64,000 nucleotides of DNA from Phaeobacter sp. 11ANDIMAR09 (GTDB taxonomy: Bacteria > Pseudomonadota > Alphaproteobacteria > Rhodobacterales > Rhodobacteraceae): the NCBI RefSeq assembly GCF_001294455.1, contig NZ_LIKT01000003.1, positions 186,001 to 250,000 on the forward strand, given 5' to 3'. The notes beneath the pieces are model-generated. The model saw only the letters and a program-made list of their open reading frames with translations, ran no database searches and had not been told where the DNA came from. This document shows positions 1 through 10,503 of the stretch, in pieces. The position numbers and the translations under genes are program-made. Position 1 is the first letter of the stretch; each line of letters starts with the position of its first letter.

Positions 1-362
1 CCATTGGGCAGGTGCGCCAAAAGCTGTGGATCATAGGTAAAAACCCGGAAAAACCTCCGCGCGCTGAGCCTGAGAATGTGATGATGATCCGCCGACATGA
101 TCTTGGGCTCGGCCACGATCATCGACAGATGCGCCGGGCAGCTACCATGCGACTGAATATGCATCGCCCGTTTGGCAAAGACGATCAAATGATCCTCGGC
201 CGCCATATCCCTGACCCGCTTTCCAAGCAGGCGTTCCGGGCATCCCAAAGGCCATTCCATCTCTGACAGCGGCCGTTCAGCCAGGGCTTTGCCCAGTTTG
301 CCGCCATAGGGCAGGATTGCAATTGCAGGCTCTGTCATGGCTGCGGGCTCAGAGGGCGTCAT
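1..362 (-). CDS. N-terminal part of a probable glycosyltransferase-like protein (cut by window edge)
   Basis: An open frame on the minus strand starts at ATG 362 and runs off the left edge, giving about 120 residues. A weak ribosome site (GGAA) lies 9 bases before this ATG; a second ATG at 338 is possible. No signal peptide or membrane segment is seen. The visible part has the motif VAEPKIMSADHHH followed by a basic stretch and FRVFTYDP. From memory this resembles the N-terminal half of Rhodobacteraceae proteins whose C-terminal half looks like a family 10 (fucosyltransferase-like) glycosyltransferase, but that half is outside the window. It sits 35 bases downstream of the PhzF-like gene, so co-transcription is likely. 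Confidence 0.5.
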   Translation of the reverse strand, partial: MTPSEPAAMTEPAIAILPYGGKLGKALAERPLSEMEWPLGCPERLLGKRVRDMAAEDHLIVFAKRAMHIQSHGSCPAHLSMIVAEPKIMSADHHHILRLSARRFFRVFTYDPQLLAHLPN

Positions 363-397
363 TGGCACAGGATTCCGTTTTTGGTTGGGGTCTGAGA

Positions 398-1282
398 TCA
401 GCTTTGATCCGGCAGGTCAACTGAGCCGCGCATCAAAACAAAGCCCTGTCCCGCAACCTTGATGCCCTGGATATTGTCACAGGGACCAATCCGACTGACC
501 TGCGCCATGCCCGGCCGGCCCATGCCATGCCCCTGCTCGGCGGTAAATCTGTCCTTTGGCATGAGGCCGTGCCGCCACAAATAGGCCGCCATGGCCCCGG
601 TGGCTGAACCGGTAAAGGGATCTTCGGGTGGGCTGGGCGGTGCCATCAAAAGCCGGGAGTAGGTATCCCCCATCTCTGTGGCCCCCTGCAGGGTCACCAA
701 AAAGGGCTCCATCATGTCAACGCCATCAGCGCCCAACGATTCCCCCAGGGTCGCCAAAGCCGACAGATCCAGCCGTGCTCGAGCCAAGTCCGCCTGGTGC
801 TTTAGCACCGTGATGCAAAAGGGCAAGCCGGTGGAAACCCTTTGCGGTATCCCCTGGATGGCCTCGACGGGTAATGAAATCGCGGCCGCGACCAGAGCGG
901 GATCCGCCGCAGGGCCAAATTCTGGTGCGATCTGGGTCATTTCGATGCGCTCACCTGCAACCGTGACCGGAACGATCCCCGCCCCGGTCTCCAAGCGGAT
1001 CTCTCCGTCACCGATCAGCCCGCGATCCCGCAGCGCGGCAACTGTTGCAATGGTGGGATGGCCGGCAAAGGGAATCTCGCGACTGGCCAGGAAATAGCGC
1101 ACCCGAATATCTGCCAGCTCCGAAGGACCGGTGAAGGTACATTCGACCAGGGAGGTCTCGCGGACATAGGCCGTACAGGTCTCGACGGGAAGATGCGCGC
1201 CCTCATGGACCACGGCGCAGCCATTGCCGCCAAAGGCCCTGTCTGAGAAGGCGTCGACCCAGTCAAAATCAAATCTGCTCAT
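398..1282 (-). CDS. PhzF family isomerase/epimerase
   Basis: Complete 294-residue protein of the PhzF (diaminopimelate-epimerase-fold) family, which is the usual length. The N-terminal GGNGCAVV motif, the glutamate at about residue 47 within RETSLVECTF (matching the catalytic Glu of PhzF), the FAGHPTIATVAAL motif and the later FTGSATGAMAAYL repeat of the fold are all present. In phenazine producers PhzF isomerises a dihydroxyanthranilate intermediate. No phenazine genes are nearby, so this is one of the many stand-alone PhzF-like enzymes whose substrate is unknown. The protein should be cytoplasmic. The fold assignment is firm; the reaction is not known. Confidence 0.9.
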   Translation of the reverse strand: MSRFDFDWVDAFSDRAFGGNGCAVVHEGAHLPVETCTAYVRETSLVECTFTGPSELADIRVRYFLASREIPFAGHPTIATVAALRDRGLIGDGEIRLETGAGIVPVTVAGERIEMTQIAPEFGPAADPALVAAAISLPVEAIQGIPQRVSTGLPFCITVLKHQADLARARLDLSALATLGESLGADGVDMMEPFLVTLQGATEMGDTYSRLLMAPPSPPEDPFTGSATGAMAAYLWRHGLMPKDRFTAEQGHGMGRPGMAQVSRIGPCDNIQGIKVAGQGFVLMRGSVDLPDQS

Positions 1283-1367
1283 CCACCCTGCCCTCAGAAA
1301 TTATTTGCAGGAAGTCTAACCAAGTTTGATCACCGGGTGAACCACCTGCACATCATAGGTCAGGCGC

Positions 1368-1406
1368 CCCTATGCTCTCTATTGACCATCAAGAGTGCGC
1401 ATAGGG
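1368..1406 (-). terminator. hairpin just after the DUF1150 gene
   Basis: Arms ccctatgc (1368-1375) and gcataggg (1399-1406) pair perfectly, and an inner ctct/agag pair (1377-1380 with 1392-1395) extends the stem. It starts 9 bases after the DUF1150 stop, which is where a terminator would sit, but no T-run follows. It could instead protect the 3' end of the mRNA. Confidence 0.35.
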
Positions 1407-1414
1407 AAGCGGAG

Positions 1415-1657
1415 TCAATGCACGGCAACCGGAGAGAAATCATTTTGCCGTGCCAGAACAAAGGCCAGCTTGCGGTCTGCCACCAGGGCGAGCTGCTCGC
1501 CCTCGGCATCATGCACCGCATAAAGATGGTCGCGTCCCTGGGCGCTGGCCTGCATATCCTCTGGCAAGTCCTCAACAGCAATCGTTTTGACGTAAACGAT
1601 GCGTGGGCCGGAATTGCCAAAGCTCGGCGTATCAACTGGAGTGTGCATCTCTTTCAA
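1415..1657 (-). CDS. DUF1150 family protein
   Basis: An 80-residue protein matching the short DUF1150 family of alphaproteobacteria, with the typical stretch RIVYVKTIAVEDLP and the C-terminal segment describing a compact soluble domain (YAVHDAEGEQLALV). Its ATG overlaps the stop of the Hsp20 gene by four bases (ATGA), so the two are translationally coupled. This pairing with a small heat-shock protein is common in Rhodobacterales. Its function is not known; the coupling suggests a role in the heat or stress response. No signal peptide or membrane segment is seen. Confidence 0.88.
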   Translation of the reverse strand: MKEMHTPVDTPSFGNSGPRIVYVKTIAVEDLPEDMQASAQGRDHLYAVHDAEGEQLALVADRKLAFVLARQNDFSPVAVH

Positions 1658-2067
1658 CCCTTTCTGATATTGATTGTCTGAACCACGGTTTCAGGACGCG
1701 ACCGAGTGAGGTCAACGTGCAACAATCCGTTTTCCATCACTGCCTCGCCAACCTCGACACCATCAGCCAGCACAAACATGCGCTGGAATTGGCGCGCAGC
1801 GATTCCTCGGTGCAGAAAAACCCGCCCCTCACTGTCATCGCCCTGCCGTCCCCGGATCACCAACTGGCGATCCTCGATCGTGATGGCAAGATCCGCCTCT
1901 GCGAACCCTGCAACAGCGAGGGTGATCCGATAGGAAAAGTCGGAGGTTTGTTCAATATTATAAGGCGGATAGCCCTCGTTGCCGGATTTGGCCGAGCGTT
2001 CAAGAAGGCGTTCTAGCTGTTCGAACCCGAGCATATGCGGGTAAGAGCCCAGAGTGAGTTTCGTCAC
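1654..2067 (-). CDS. Hsp20/IbpA family small heat-shock protein
   Basis: A 137-residue small heat-shock protein with a short N-terminal arm, an alpha-crystallin domain (about residues 37-125; YNIEQTSDFSYRITLAVAGF, then VIRGRQ and the AARQFQRMFVLADGVEV strand region) and a short tail ending in INIRKG. Such proteins are ATP-independent holdases that bind unfolding clients in the cytoplasm and hand them to DnaK or GroEL. An RpoH-type promoter sits about 70 bases upstream, so heat induction is likely. It is the first gene of a two-gene operon with the DUF1150 gene. Confidence 0.95.
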   Translation of the reverse strand: MTKLTLGSYPHMLGFEQLERLLERSAKSGNEGYPPYNIEQTSDFSYRITLAVAGFAEADLAITIEDRQLVIRGRQGDDSEGRVFLHRGIAARQFQRMFVLADGVEVGEAVMENGLLHVDLTRSRPETVVQTINIRKG

Positions 2068-2134
2068 GTGTTTCGTCCTTTTACTGCAAAGCGACGTTGA
2101 TCAGCAGTCCCGTTGCGGCAACTGCCTGTTTAGA

Positions 2135-2162
2135 ATATGGGAACTTTCCTCGAATTCTCAAG
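2135..2162 (-). promoter_or_regulatory. RpoH (sigma-32) type promoter of hsp20
   Basis: Read on the minus strand, CTTGAGA (2162-2156) is followed by 14 bases and then CCCATAT (2141-2135). This fits the heat-shock sigma factor consensus CTTGAAA, 11-16 bases, CCCCATNT closely. It points at the Hsp20 gene, whose ATG is about 70 bases downstream. The match is seen directly; its activity is inferred. Confidence 0.75.
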
Positions 2163-2245
2163 ACTATGGCTGCTAGGTCTAGCGGAAAAGCCGTTAAAGA
2201 AGTATCTTGAACCCGACCCGCAGCCTTTCATATTTTGAGTCGCCC

Positions 2246-2470
2246 ATGAATGCATCTGTCGATATTTCCATGAAAACCGATGAGGTTCTCAAAGTGGAAC
2301 TGGAAGTGTTTCGCAGACAGCACCGGGATCTGGATGAAGCCATCATCGCCCTGCAGGAACGCGGCACCAGCGATCAGCTCACCATCCGGCGGTTGAAAAA
2401 GCAGAAACTGGGACTGAAAGACAAGATCGCCCAGATCGAAGACCGGCTGACCCCAGACATTATCGCCTGA
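2246..2470 (+). CDS. YdcH/DUF465 family small protein
   Basis: A short basic-acidic helical protein of 74 residues if the ATG at 2246 is used (87 if translation starts at 2207). It contains the heptad-like pattern of DUF465 (YdcH) proteins: a helix with HRDLDEAI, a turn, and a second basic helix RRLKKQKLGLKDKIAQIEDRL. It should form a helical hairpin or coiled coil in the cytoplasm. The function of the family is unknown. I prefer the second ATG because the family usually begins close to it, but neither start has a strong ribosome site. It stands alone, divergent from hsp20. Confidence 0.8.
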   Translation: MNASVDISMKTDEVLKVELEVFRRQHRDLDEAIIALQERGTSDQLTIRRLKKQKLGLKDKIAQIEDRLTPDIIA

Positions 2471-2631
2471 GCGGCACCGCAGTCGGGCCTGCACCTTTCA
2501 GCACCCAAACCGCTCTCCTGCGCAGCGTCAGAGATGGCGGGCGCCCTTTGCGTGCCTTTGGGTCTGGCAGATGACCGCTACTGGCATCCTGGCCGGGCGA
2601 GTACCGCGACCACGATCTCGTAGCATTGTCG

Positions 2632-2660
2632 CATTGCGCCACTGGCAAGTTTGACTATAG
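2632..2660 (+). promoter_or_regulatory. candidate promoter of purEK
   Basis: TTGCGC (2634-2639) and CTATAG (2655-2660) have a spacing of 15 bases, acceptable for a housekeeping sigma factor. It lies 65 bases before the purE ATG at 2726 and after the more upstream in-frame ATG at 2651, which supports 2726 as the true start. Weak match. Confidence 0.3.
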
Positions 2661-2725
2661 TGCGCGTCTCCTTCCACCCCAGCAGCCCTCCCCTGCGGAG
2701 ACTGCGGCATGACAGGACAAATCAC

Positions 2726-3226
2726 ATGCCAAACACCCCCAGCGACATCAAAGTCGGCATCATCATGGGCAGCCAGTCCGACTGGCCAACACTGAAAGAG
2801 GCCGCCACGCTCCTGGATGAGCTCGGCGTTCCCTATGAAGCCAAGATTGTCTCGGCGCACCGCACCCCCGACCGCTTGTGGTCATACGGAAAATCGGCAG
2901 CAGAGCGCGGATTGCAGGTGATTATCGCAGGGGCGGGTGGAGCCGCGCATCTGCCCGGCATGGTGGCCTCCAAAACCCGGGTGCCTGTTGTGGGGGTTCC
3001 GGTTCAGACCCGGGCGCTTTCGGGGGTCGACTCGCTCTATTCCATTGTGCAGATGCCCAAGGGCTTCCCGGTCGCGACCATGGCCATCGGCGCCGCCGGT
3101 GCGGCCAATGCCGGGCTGATGGCCGCTGGCATTTTGGCCCTGCAGGACGCGGCCCTGGCCAAACGTCTGGACGCCTGGCGCGCGGCGCTCTCGGCCTCGA
3201 TCCCTGAGGAGCCCGTCGATGACTGA
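2726..3226 (+). CDS. purE: N5-carboxyaminoimidazole ribonucleotide mutase PurE
   Basis: A 166-residue protein that converts N5-CAIR to CAIR in purine synthesis, working right after PurK. It is of normal length for class I PurE. Visible motifs are GSQSDWPT (residues 15-22), SAHRTPDR with the catalytic His at about 45, the glycine-rich [11 protein letters not shown] loop (68-78) and GVPVQ. I chose ATG 2726 because an upstream in-frame ATG at 2651 would add a 25-residue, arginine-rich stretch not found in the family. The stop overlaps the purK start by 8 bases, showing a two-gene operon. Confidence 0.97.
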   Translation: MPNTPSDIKVGIIMGSQSDWPTLKEAATLLDELGVPYEAKIVSAHRTPDRLWSYGKSAAERGLQVIIAGAGGAAHLPGMVASKTRVPVVGVPVQTRALSGVDSLYSIVQMPKGFPVATMAIGAAGAANAGLMAAGILALQDAALAKRLDAWRAALSASIPEEPVDD

Positions 3227-4295
3227 AGCCCTGAAAACCGGCGCCACAATTGGGATCCTCGGCGGCGGCCAGCTGGGCCGCATGCTCTCCGTTGCGGCCT
3301 CCCGTCTGGGCTTCAAGACCCATATCTTTGAACCCGGCGCCACCCCTCCAGCGGGCCAGGTCGCTGATCAAGTGACCACCGCAGGCTATGAGGACAGCGC
3401 GGCCCTGCTTGCCTTTGCCAATTCTGTCGATGTGATCACCTATGAGTTCGAAAACATCCCCACGGCGGCCCTGGACATCATCGAAGCCCATGGCCCCATT
3501 CGCCCGGGCCGCGAAGCCCTGCGCATCAGTCAGGACCGGTTGACAGAAAAGAACTTCCTGCAAAGCCTTGGTCTGCAAATCGCGCCATTTGCCGATATCA
3601 CCGATGCCGCCAGCCTAGAGGCCGCTTTGGCAGAGATCGGCACTCCGGCAATCCTGAAAACCCGGCGCTTTGGCTATGATGGTAAGGGCCAGGCACGGAT
3701 CATGGCGGCGGATCAGGCTGAAGAGGCCCTGACCGCAATGGCAGGCGCCCCTTCGGTTCTGGAGGGTTTTGTGACCTTCAGCCATGAAGTGTCAGTGATT
3801 GCCGCCCGCGGCACAACCGGTGAAGTCGCCTGTTATGATCCCGGTGAAAACGTCCACCGTGACGGCATCCTGCACACCACCACCGTGCCTGCGCGCCTCA
3901 GCGCCAGCCAACGCATGGACGCAGTGCTCTTGGCTGCCAAGATCCTGAACGCGCTGGACTATGTTGGCGTTCTGGGAGTCGAGCTTTTTGTCACCCCACA
4001 GGGGCTGGTGGTCAATGAAATCGCGCCACGCGTGCATAATTCTGGCCATTGGACCCAGAACGGCTGCGCGGTTGACCAGTTCGAACAACACATTCGTGCA
4101 GTTGCCGGCTGGCCTTTGGGCGACGGCCAGCGCCATTCAGATGTGGTCATGGAAAACCTTATCGGCGATGACATGGACCGCCTGCCCGAGCTGGCGAAAG
4201 AGCGCGACTGTGCCCTGCATCTATACGGCAAGGCCGAAGCCAAGCCGGGCCGCAAGATGGCCCATGTGAACCGAATTACACGGCCCCAAAAGTAA
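3219..4295 (+). CDS. purK: 5-(carboxyamino)imidazole ribonucleotide synthase PurK
   Basis: A 358-residue ATP-grasp enzyme that uses ATP and bicarbonate to carboxylate AIR to N5-CAIR, the substrate of PurE. The N-terminal GGGQLGRM motif (15-22), the ATP-grasp lysine region [13 protein letters not shown], the EVSVIAARG strand and the metal-site motif [14 protein letters not shown] are all present. Its ATG lies within the last codons of purE. A strong inverted repeat follows 28 bases after the stop. This PurE/PurK pair is the standard bacterial route. Confidence 0.97.
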   Translation: MTEALKTGATIGILGGGQLGRMLSVAASRLGFKTHIFEPGATPPAGQVADQVTTAGYEDSAALLAFANSVDVITYEFENIPTAALDIIEAHGPIRPGREALRISQDRLTEKNFLQSLGLQIAPFADITDAASLEAALAEIGTPAILKTRRFGYDGKGQARIMAADQAEEALTAMAGAPSVLEGFVTFSHEVSVIAARGTTGEVACYDPGENVHRDGILHTTTVPARLSASQRMDAVLLAAKILNALDYVGVLGVELFVTPQGLVVNEIAPRVHNSGHWTQNGCAVDQFEQHIRAVAGWPLGDGQRHSDVVMENLIGDDMDRLPELAKERDCALHLYGKAEAKPGRKMAHVNRITRPQK

Positions 4296-4323
4296 CTCTG
4301 GCAGCCCACTCTATCAATCTTCA

Positions 4324-4356
4324 AGCGCGCGCATTCAAATGAGAGCGCGCGCTTTG
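4324..4356. terminator. probable bidirectional terminator between purK and the 4335 gene
   Basis: A perfect 9-base inverted repeat, agcgcgcgc (4324-4332) and gcgcgcgct (4345-4353), with a 12-base loop and a short ttt on the plus side. It follows purK, and its right arm lies inside the last codons of the convergent small membrane protein gene. Confidence 0.55.
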
Positions 4357-4694
4357 GGCGGCAAGTTATACGGTTTAATCAGAACCTTCCCACGTTCCCT
4401 GAGATATTCGGCACTCGCGCCACAAATAGTAGACGATGCACCAGCAAGCGCACTAAACGTGGTTCCCATAGAAACCACATCCAAAGTTGTCTCAAACCAA
4501 TAGCGCAAAGCAGTTGTATCCACCCAAGTTGCGGGCTCTCGTCCGACCCTGAGGTAAAGAAAGTACTGCCCAGAATCGGCTTTCGTTTTCAGCACATATC
4601 CTTGTGAAAAAAGCGCCGCGAGAATGGAAATCCCCCAGCAAAGGACCGCAGAGATGGCTATACATCCTATTGCTATCCTCAAAGCTGTCTTCAT
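4335..4694 (-). CDS. small membrane-anchored protein of unknown function
   Basis: A 119-residue protein that I do not recognise. Residues about 5-30 are strongly hydrophobic (IAIGCIAISAVLCWGISILAAL) and form a membrane anchor or uncleaved signal. The following 60 residues look like a periplasmic segment (LYLRVGREPATWVD...), and a weaker hydrophobic stretch (MGTTFSALAGASSTICGA) precedes a basic C-terminus. The gene starts 3 bases after the stop of the PhnM-like gene, so it is probably the last gene of that operon. It is A+T-richer than its neighbours, which may point to later acquisition. Confidence 0.6.
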   Translation of the reverse strand: MKTALRIAIGCIAISAVLCWGISILAALFSQGYVLKTKADSGQYFLYLRVGREPATWVDTTALRYWFETTLDVVSMGTTFSALAGASSTICGASAEYLRERGKVLIKPYNLPPKARALI

Positions 4695-4697
4695 GCC

Positions 4698-5849
4698 TCA
4701 CCCCATGAACCGAGTCGCAATTTCACCAGACATATAGCTCACCCGTCCGCCTGACAGGGTCGCAGCCACCCGTTCGCTCGCCTGATCCAGGATCACCATG
4801 TCGGCGCGCTTGCCGGGAGTAAAATCGCCGCGATCGTCCAACCCCAACAGCCGCGCCGGACCCGACGAGACCAGACCCCAGGCCGTTGACAGATCCAATA
4901 CCCCCGAACGGGCCAGCATCAGGGCAGCCCGGCGTGGGCTGGGGTAGTGGTAATCTGAGGCCAGCGCATCACACAGCCCCATGGCAATCAAATCCAGCGC
5001 CGAGGCATTGCCTTTGTGCGAGCCGCCGCGCACCACATTTGGAGCCCCCAGAATGATGTAGTCTCCCCCCGCGCGCGCGGCCTCTGCAGCTTCCTGAGTT
5101 TCGGGAAACTCGCTGATCTCAGCCCCGCGCGCACGCCAAATGGCGCGATCGTGGGCGGTTTGATCATCATGACTGCCAATCCGCAGCCCCTTGGCCCGTA
5201 GCTGCTGGCACAAGATCTCCAGCGCTGCGGGCACCTCAGAGCTGCGGCGATGCATCTCCAAAAGCATCTCAAAATGCCGATCCGGGTTGCGTCCGGCCTT
5301 CAGCGCCTGGCCGATCAGACGCGGCGGCTTTTTGCCCTGGGCCAGACGGTCATGCGGCAGGTGATCGTTGAAGACGATATAGGACAGCCCCCAGTCCGCA
5401 ATCCTCTGTGGCAGCTCGGCATAGTGCTCCAGCATATGCGTTTCAAATCTGAGCTGAGGCAAGAGATCCGTGACCAAATCCCCCCGCACCTCGGCCACCG
5501 CGTCAAAAACCTGGCCTGCGTAATCCGGGGCGCGCAGCCCCCCTTCCCAGCTGTAAAACTGCGCCAATACCGCTGTGGTCATGCCATTTGCGGCAAGCTC
5601 TGCCTCGGTGGCAACGACCCCCTCACCCATCTGCTTCATTGCGCCCCGCCGCGGCGCCAGATGGCGTTCAAACCCGTCGCCATGGGGGTCAATAATTCCC
5701 GGCACAATGAGATAGCCCGAAAGATCCACAGCCCGCCCCTGTGGCTGCGCCAAGACAGCCCCAGCCCCAAAGGCAATCTCGCCGTTCCGGCGCAGCCCCT
5801 CTGGAGTCAGCACATCCCCCCCCTGGAGGGTCAATTCAAGCGAAGTCAT
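4698..5849 (-). CDS. phnM: PhnM-type metallohydrolase (ribose-1-methylphosphonate triphosphate diphosphatase family)
   Basis: A 383-residue amidohydrolase-superfamily protein resembling PhnM. In the C-P lyase pathway PhnM removes pyrophosphate from alpha-D-ribose 1-methylphosphonate 5-triphosphate. The metal motif [14 protein letters not shown] near residue 60, the central FNDHLPHDR segment, [10 protein letters not shown], the late ASDYHYPS and the closing GKRADMVIL are seen. The start at 5849 is chosen because this ATG overlaps the stop of the lipase-like gene by four bases. No other phn gene is in the window, so this copy is an orphan: it may serve a C-P lyase cluster elsewhere or act on another substrate. 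Confidence 0.82.
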   Translation of the reverse strand: MTSLELTLQGGDVLTPEGLRRNGEIAFGAGAVLAQPQGRAVDLSGYLIVPGIIDPHGDGFERHLAPRRGAMKQMGEGVVATEAELAANGMTTAVLAQFYSWEGGLRAPDYAGQVFDAVAEVRGDLVTDLLPQLRFETHMLEHYAELPQRIADWGLSYIVFNDHLPHDRLAQGKKPPRLIGQALKAGRNPDRHFEMLLEMHRRSSEVPAALEILCQQLRAKGLRIGSHDDQTAHDRAIWRARGAEISEFPETQEAAEAARAGGDYIILGAPNVVRGGSHKGNASALDLIAMGLCDALASDYHYPSPRRAALMLARSGVLDLSTAWGLVSSGPARLLGLDDRGDFTPGKRADMVILDQASERVAATLSGGRVSYMSGEIATRFMG

Positions 5850-6658
5850 TGGCGCATAGGCTCCTGCTGCTTTTCTATCGTCAAACCATAGCCGCAATCC
5901 GCACCGATACAGCTGCCAGCGATGGCATTATTTAACGCATCCATCCAGGTGATGCTCTGATCGAACCTGCCCTCTTTGAGAAAGGCGACAACCTGGGCAA
6001 TAACCAAGGGATCATTCATCATAAATGTATGGGTCACCGGCAGCACCAGGTGATCCTGCATCCCGTCAAGGCGGGTGCTCTCAACCGAGACCTTCCCGTC
6101 ATCCACACCGGGGATGAGCGCCGAAAACACCGGGCTGATGGATTGGCTTCCAGCAATGATGCCCAGCGGGAAATCCGCAGGTGGCAACTGTCTGGGCAGG
6201 CTCTGCGGCCCGGTTCCCAGGCTTTGCCCCGCAGGGCCGTTGATCATACCAAAGATTGCCCAATCGCCCAGCTCGTCCACCAGCTCACTGCCCCTATTGG
6301 GCGGCCCCAACATGACCGTGCGTCCCAGCTGCGCCGGGCGATGCGCCGCTTCCTTCAGATAGTGGCGCAGCAGGATCCCTCCCATAGAATGGGTGACAAA
6401 ATGGATCGTCCCCTTGCCCTGGCAGGCGGCAACAGCTGCGGGCAAAACCTGATCGGCCAGCTGGGTTACGGGAAATTCGGTCGACTCATAGCCCGGCCGC
6501 AGCACCTCATAGCCCTGCTTTCGCAGGACCTGCTCCATCACCACAAAGGAGGTCTCAGAACGCGCCAGCCCATGCAACAGCACAACACAATCGGCTGCGG
6601 CGAAACTGGGGAGCAGCCCCCAAGCCACAAAAGCAAAAAATCTGGTCAGGTTTCTCAT
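5846..6658 (-). CDS. secreted lipase/esterase-like alpha/beta hydrolase
   Basis: A 270-residue protein with an N-terminal signal peptide ([17 protein letters not shown], cleavage before DC). It contains the oxyanion motif [10 protein letters not shown] near the mature N-terminus, the nucleophile elbow THSMGG and a late histidine (LPVTHTFMM) typical of triacylglycerol-lipase-like hydrolases. It probably acts in the periplasm or outside the cell on an ester substrate. The start ATG at 6658 is directly preceded by AAGGGG; an upstream in-frame extension would run into the EamA gene and has no protein-like character. It is coupled to the PhnM-like gene by an ATGA overlap. Confidence 0.85.
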   Translation of the reverse strand: MRNLTRFFAFVAWGLLPSFAAADCVVLLHGLARSETSFVVMEQVLRKQGYEVLRPGYESTEFPVTQLADQVLPAAVAACQGKGTIHFVTHSMGGILLRHYLKEAAHRPAQLGRTVMLGPPNRGSELVDELGDWAIFGMINGPAGQSLGTGPQSLPRQLPPADFPLGIIAGSQSISPVFSALIPGVDDGKVSVESTRLDGMQDHLVLPVTHTFMMNDPLVIAQVVAFLKEGRFDQSITWMDALNNAIAGSCIGADCGYGLTIEKQQEPMRQ

Positions 6659-6699
6659 CCCCTTCAGATAGAATTTGCAGTGCCGCGAGAAAACCCCCT

Positions 6700-7545
6700 T
6701 TAGCTGCGATTTGGCGCCCAGATCACCAGCGCAATGCCGGCCAATACGCCCGAGCCCCCCAGCACCAGCCGGAGCCCGACAGGCTCGGCCAGAAAAACCA
6801 CCCCACCAAGGACGGCCAGAACCGGCACGCTCAGTTGAATGGTCGCCGCCACTGTGGGCTGAAGGCGAGGCAGAACCTGATACCACAGCGCATAGCCCAA
6901 CCCCGAGGTCACCGCACCAGAAAGCACCGCCAAAGAGATCCCCGGCCATGTCACCAGCCCGCCGCCCTGCAAGACCCAGACAAAGGGCAGCATCATCCCG
7001 GAGGCACAGAGAAAGTTCACCGCGCTGGCCCCCAGCGGATCGCGCACACCGCGCCCGATCAGACTATAGGCCGCCCAGCCCAGCCCGCTCACGGCCATCA
7101 AAGCCGCATCCCCAGGTGAGACCTGCAGGCTCTCGTGCGGCCAGATTACATAGGCCAACCCGGCAAAGGCCACCCCGGCGCCCAGTATCTGGCCAAGACT
7201 GGGGGGCGTGCCTGTCGCGGCACCCCAGCCAAACATCGCAATTTGCACAACCCCAAACAGGATCAAGGCCCCAAGCCCAGCATCAAGCCCTTGGTATGCC
7301 AGGCAAAAACCTATCATATAGAGTGTCAGCGCCGCGCCACCTTTTAGGCTGTCACCCCAAGGCTGACGTAAAGAGCCCCGGCGCAACAGGCTCAGGGCAA
7401 CCAACATGGCAGCCCCTGAAATCAGCCGCAAAAGGCCAAAGCCCAGTGCATCCATATATCCCCAGCTGATGGCCATTCGGCCCAAAACCGAATTTCCTGC
7501 AAAAGCAATCAAGACAAGAACCACAAAAAGGAGAAGCTGCATCAT
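6700..7545 (-). CDS. EamA/DMT family transporter
   Basis: A 281-residue polytopic membrane protein with about ten hydrophobic helices arranged as two EamA repeats (residues about 5-135 and 148-277). Typical segments are MGYMD-like [12 protein letters not shown], the first-repeat end AGLAYVIWP and the second-repeat ending [12 protein letters not shown]. Members export or import metabolites such as amino acids; the substrate cannot be told from sequence. It lies 41 bases upstream of the lipase-like gene on the same strand and may share its transcript. Confidence 0.9.
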   Translation of the reverse strand: MMQLLLFVVLVLIAFAGNSVLGRMAISWGYMDALGFGLLRLISGAAMLVALSLLRRGSLRQPWGDSLKGGAALTLYMIGFCLAYQGLDAGLGALILFGVVQIAMFGWGAATGTPPSLGQILGAGVAFAGLAYVIWPHESLQVSPGDAALMAVSGLGWAAYSLIGRGVRDPLGASAVNFLCASGMMLPFVWVLQGGGLVTWPGISLAVLSGAVTSGLGYALWYQVLPRLQPTVAATIQLSVPVLAVLGGVVFLAEPVGLRLVLGGSGVLAGIALVIWAPNRS

Positions 7546-7666
7546 CAGGCCTCGATTGGGCCGAGGCTATCGGCGCAGAAAAGAGCGTTTCCCGTCGCTA
7601 TCGCATGTGCAGCCACAGAGCAACCACCAGCCAAGAGGGCTAATCCATTGGAGCAGGGGACAGCCA

Positions 7667-8248
7667 TCACAATTTCGAGAAAGCAGCAGGAAAGATCAGC
7701 TCTGCCTCTGGCACATCATCGCCATGTCGCAGGATCAGCGTGCATTCCAGCGGATAAGGGCTTTGCAATTTCTGCGCCCGTTCCAGGCTAAAGCCATAGC
7801 GGCTGTAGAACGACGGCTGTCCCAGAACTACAATTGTCTTGGGGACATTGGCAGGCAATCGCTCAAGCGGGATTTCATACATGGCTGCCAGTTCCTGCAG
7901 CATCCTGGTGCCAAAGCGCCAAGGGCTGCGATACATTTCGTCCTTTGAGCCACCGACGTCCATATTGGGATTTCGCTCGGCCAACCGACCGCCCTGCCAC
8001 TCAGGCTGCACCGCCATTGGCGCAAGACAAGCCCAACCTTCGGGTGCCTGCATCCGGCTCAAAGCGTAGTAACCACCGATTCTCCCCTCCCAGGGTTTTT
8101 GAATTTCAACCAGCATATCGCCATCGGCGCGCAGCTGCCGCACCAGACGCGCTTCCGCATCCATTGGGAAGGCCGCGCACAACAGCGCCTCAACCTCATC
8201 GAACTGTGCATCTTTGATATCCGTCGAATAGTCCGGTCCAACCACCAT
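7667..8248 (-). CDS. GNAT family N-acetyltransferase
   Basis: A 193-residue protein of the GNAT fold, close to the YhbS-like subgroup. The N-terminal half carries the strand-helix pattern DAQFDEVEALLCAAFP and LVRQLRADGDMLVEI; the central LAPMAVQPEWQGG corresponds to the acetyl-CoA binding beta-4/alpha-3 region; VLGQPSFYSRYGFS is the typical GNAT C-terminal motif. A 30-residue insertion (ERNPNMDVGGSKDEM) interrupts the acetyl-CoA region compared with typical members. Substrate unknown; cytoplasmic. Confidence 0.85.
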   Translation of the reverse strand: MVVGPDYSTDIKDAQFDEVEALLCAAFPMDAEARLVRQLRADGDMLVEIQKPWEGRIGGYYALSRMQAPEGWACLAPMAVQPEWQGGRLAERNPNMDVGGSKDEMYRSPWRFGTRMLQELAAMYEIPLERLPANVPKTIVVLGQPSFYSRYGFSLERAQKLQSPYPLECTLILRHGDDVPEAELIFPAAFSKL

Positions 8249-8263
8249 CTCACGCCCTCCCCA

Positions 8264-8285
8264 TCACCTTTCCCAAAAATATTCC
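8264..8285. repeat. copy 1 of a short dispersed repeat
   Basis: The string tcacctttcccaaaaatatt plus cc recurs almost exactly at 19793-19813 (one A fewer). Both copies are intergenic and next to G+C-rich palindromic sequence. Similar short repeats are frequent between genes in Rhodobacteraceae; the role is not known. Confidence 0.55.
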
Positions 8286-8327
8286 CGCCGGAGGCAGGCG
8301 CGCAAAGCGGGCCACTCTTCTCTAACA

Positions 8328-8356
8328 ACAAAAAGGGGCCGCCCAAAGGCGACCCC
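8328..8356 (-). terminator. terminator of groESL
   Basis: On the minus strand a 9-base stem (8356-8348 with 8343-8335, one T-G wobble) with a four-base loop is followed by TTTTTGTTG. It lies 28 bases after the groEL stop. Confidence 0.85.
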
Positions 8357-8383
8357 AAATTCATCCGGTAGGATGGCTGATGC

Positions 8384-10039
<1,656 letters not shown>

Positions 10040-10114
10040 TTATTCTCCTCGAGAAAATCTGTGTTTTTTAGCGATATTTGGAATCAGAGAAGCCAGTTGG
10101 GAAATCCCGGTGGC

Positions 10115-10402
10115 TTACTCGATGATGCCCATGATGTCGCTTTCTTTCATCATCAGCAGCTCTTCGCCGTCGACGGTGACTTCGGTGCCGGACCATTTGC
10201 CGAACAGGATGGTGTCGCCAGCTTTAACAGCCATTGCGATCAGCTCACCGTTGTCCTTGCGTGCGCCTTCGCCGGTTGCGACGACCTGGCCTTCGCTGGG
10301 CTTTTCTTTGGCGGATTCAGGAATGATCAGACCGCCAGCAGTTTTTTCTTCGCTTTCGGTACGACGAACCAGCACGCGATCGTGGAGTGGTTTCAATGCC
10401 AT
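10115..10402 (-). CDS. groES: 10-kDa co-chaperonin GroES
   Basis: A 95-residue co-chaperonin, normal length. It starts with [13 protein letters not shown], has the mobile loop [18 protein letters not shown] that contacts GroEL, and ends in [10 protein letters not shown] strong ribosome site AAGGAG precedes the ATG (AAGGAGCTGCAAAG). It is the first gene of the groESL operon and lies below the CIRCE operator and a sigma-70 type promoter. Confidence 0.99.
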   Translation of the reverse strand: MALKPLHDRVLVRRTESEEKTAGGLIIPESAKEKPSEGQVVATGEGARKDNGELIAMAVKAGDTILFGKWSGTEVTVDGEELLMMKESDIMGIIE

Positions 10403-10468
10403 CTTTGCAGCTCCTTATAAGGCTCAAAGGTTGTTATCTCTGTCTCCCCCTGCTCCCCGCAGAGGGCG

Positions 10469-10495
10469 TTATCACTCACACCTGATGAGTGCTAA
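10469..10495 (-). promoter_or_regulatory. CIRCE operator (HrcA binding site) of groESL
   Basis: Left arm ttatcactc (10469-10477), nine-base spacer, right arm gagtgctaa (10487-10495). The consensus is TTAGCACTC-N9-GAGTGCTAA, so the right arm is perfect and the left arm has one change. It lies between the promoter and groES, as expected for repression by HrcA. Confidence 0.9.
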
Positions 10496-10503
10496 CGGAC
10501 GAA

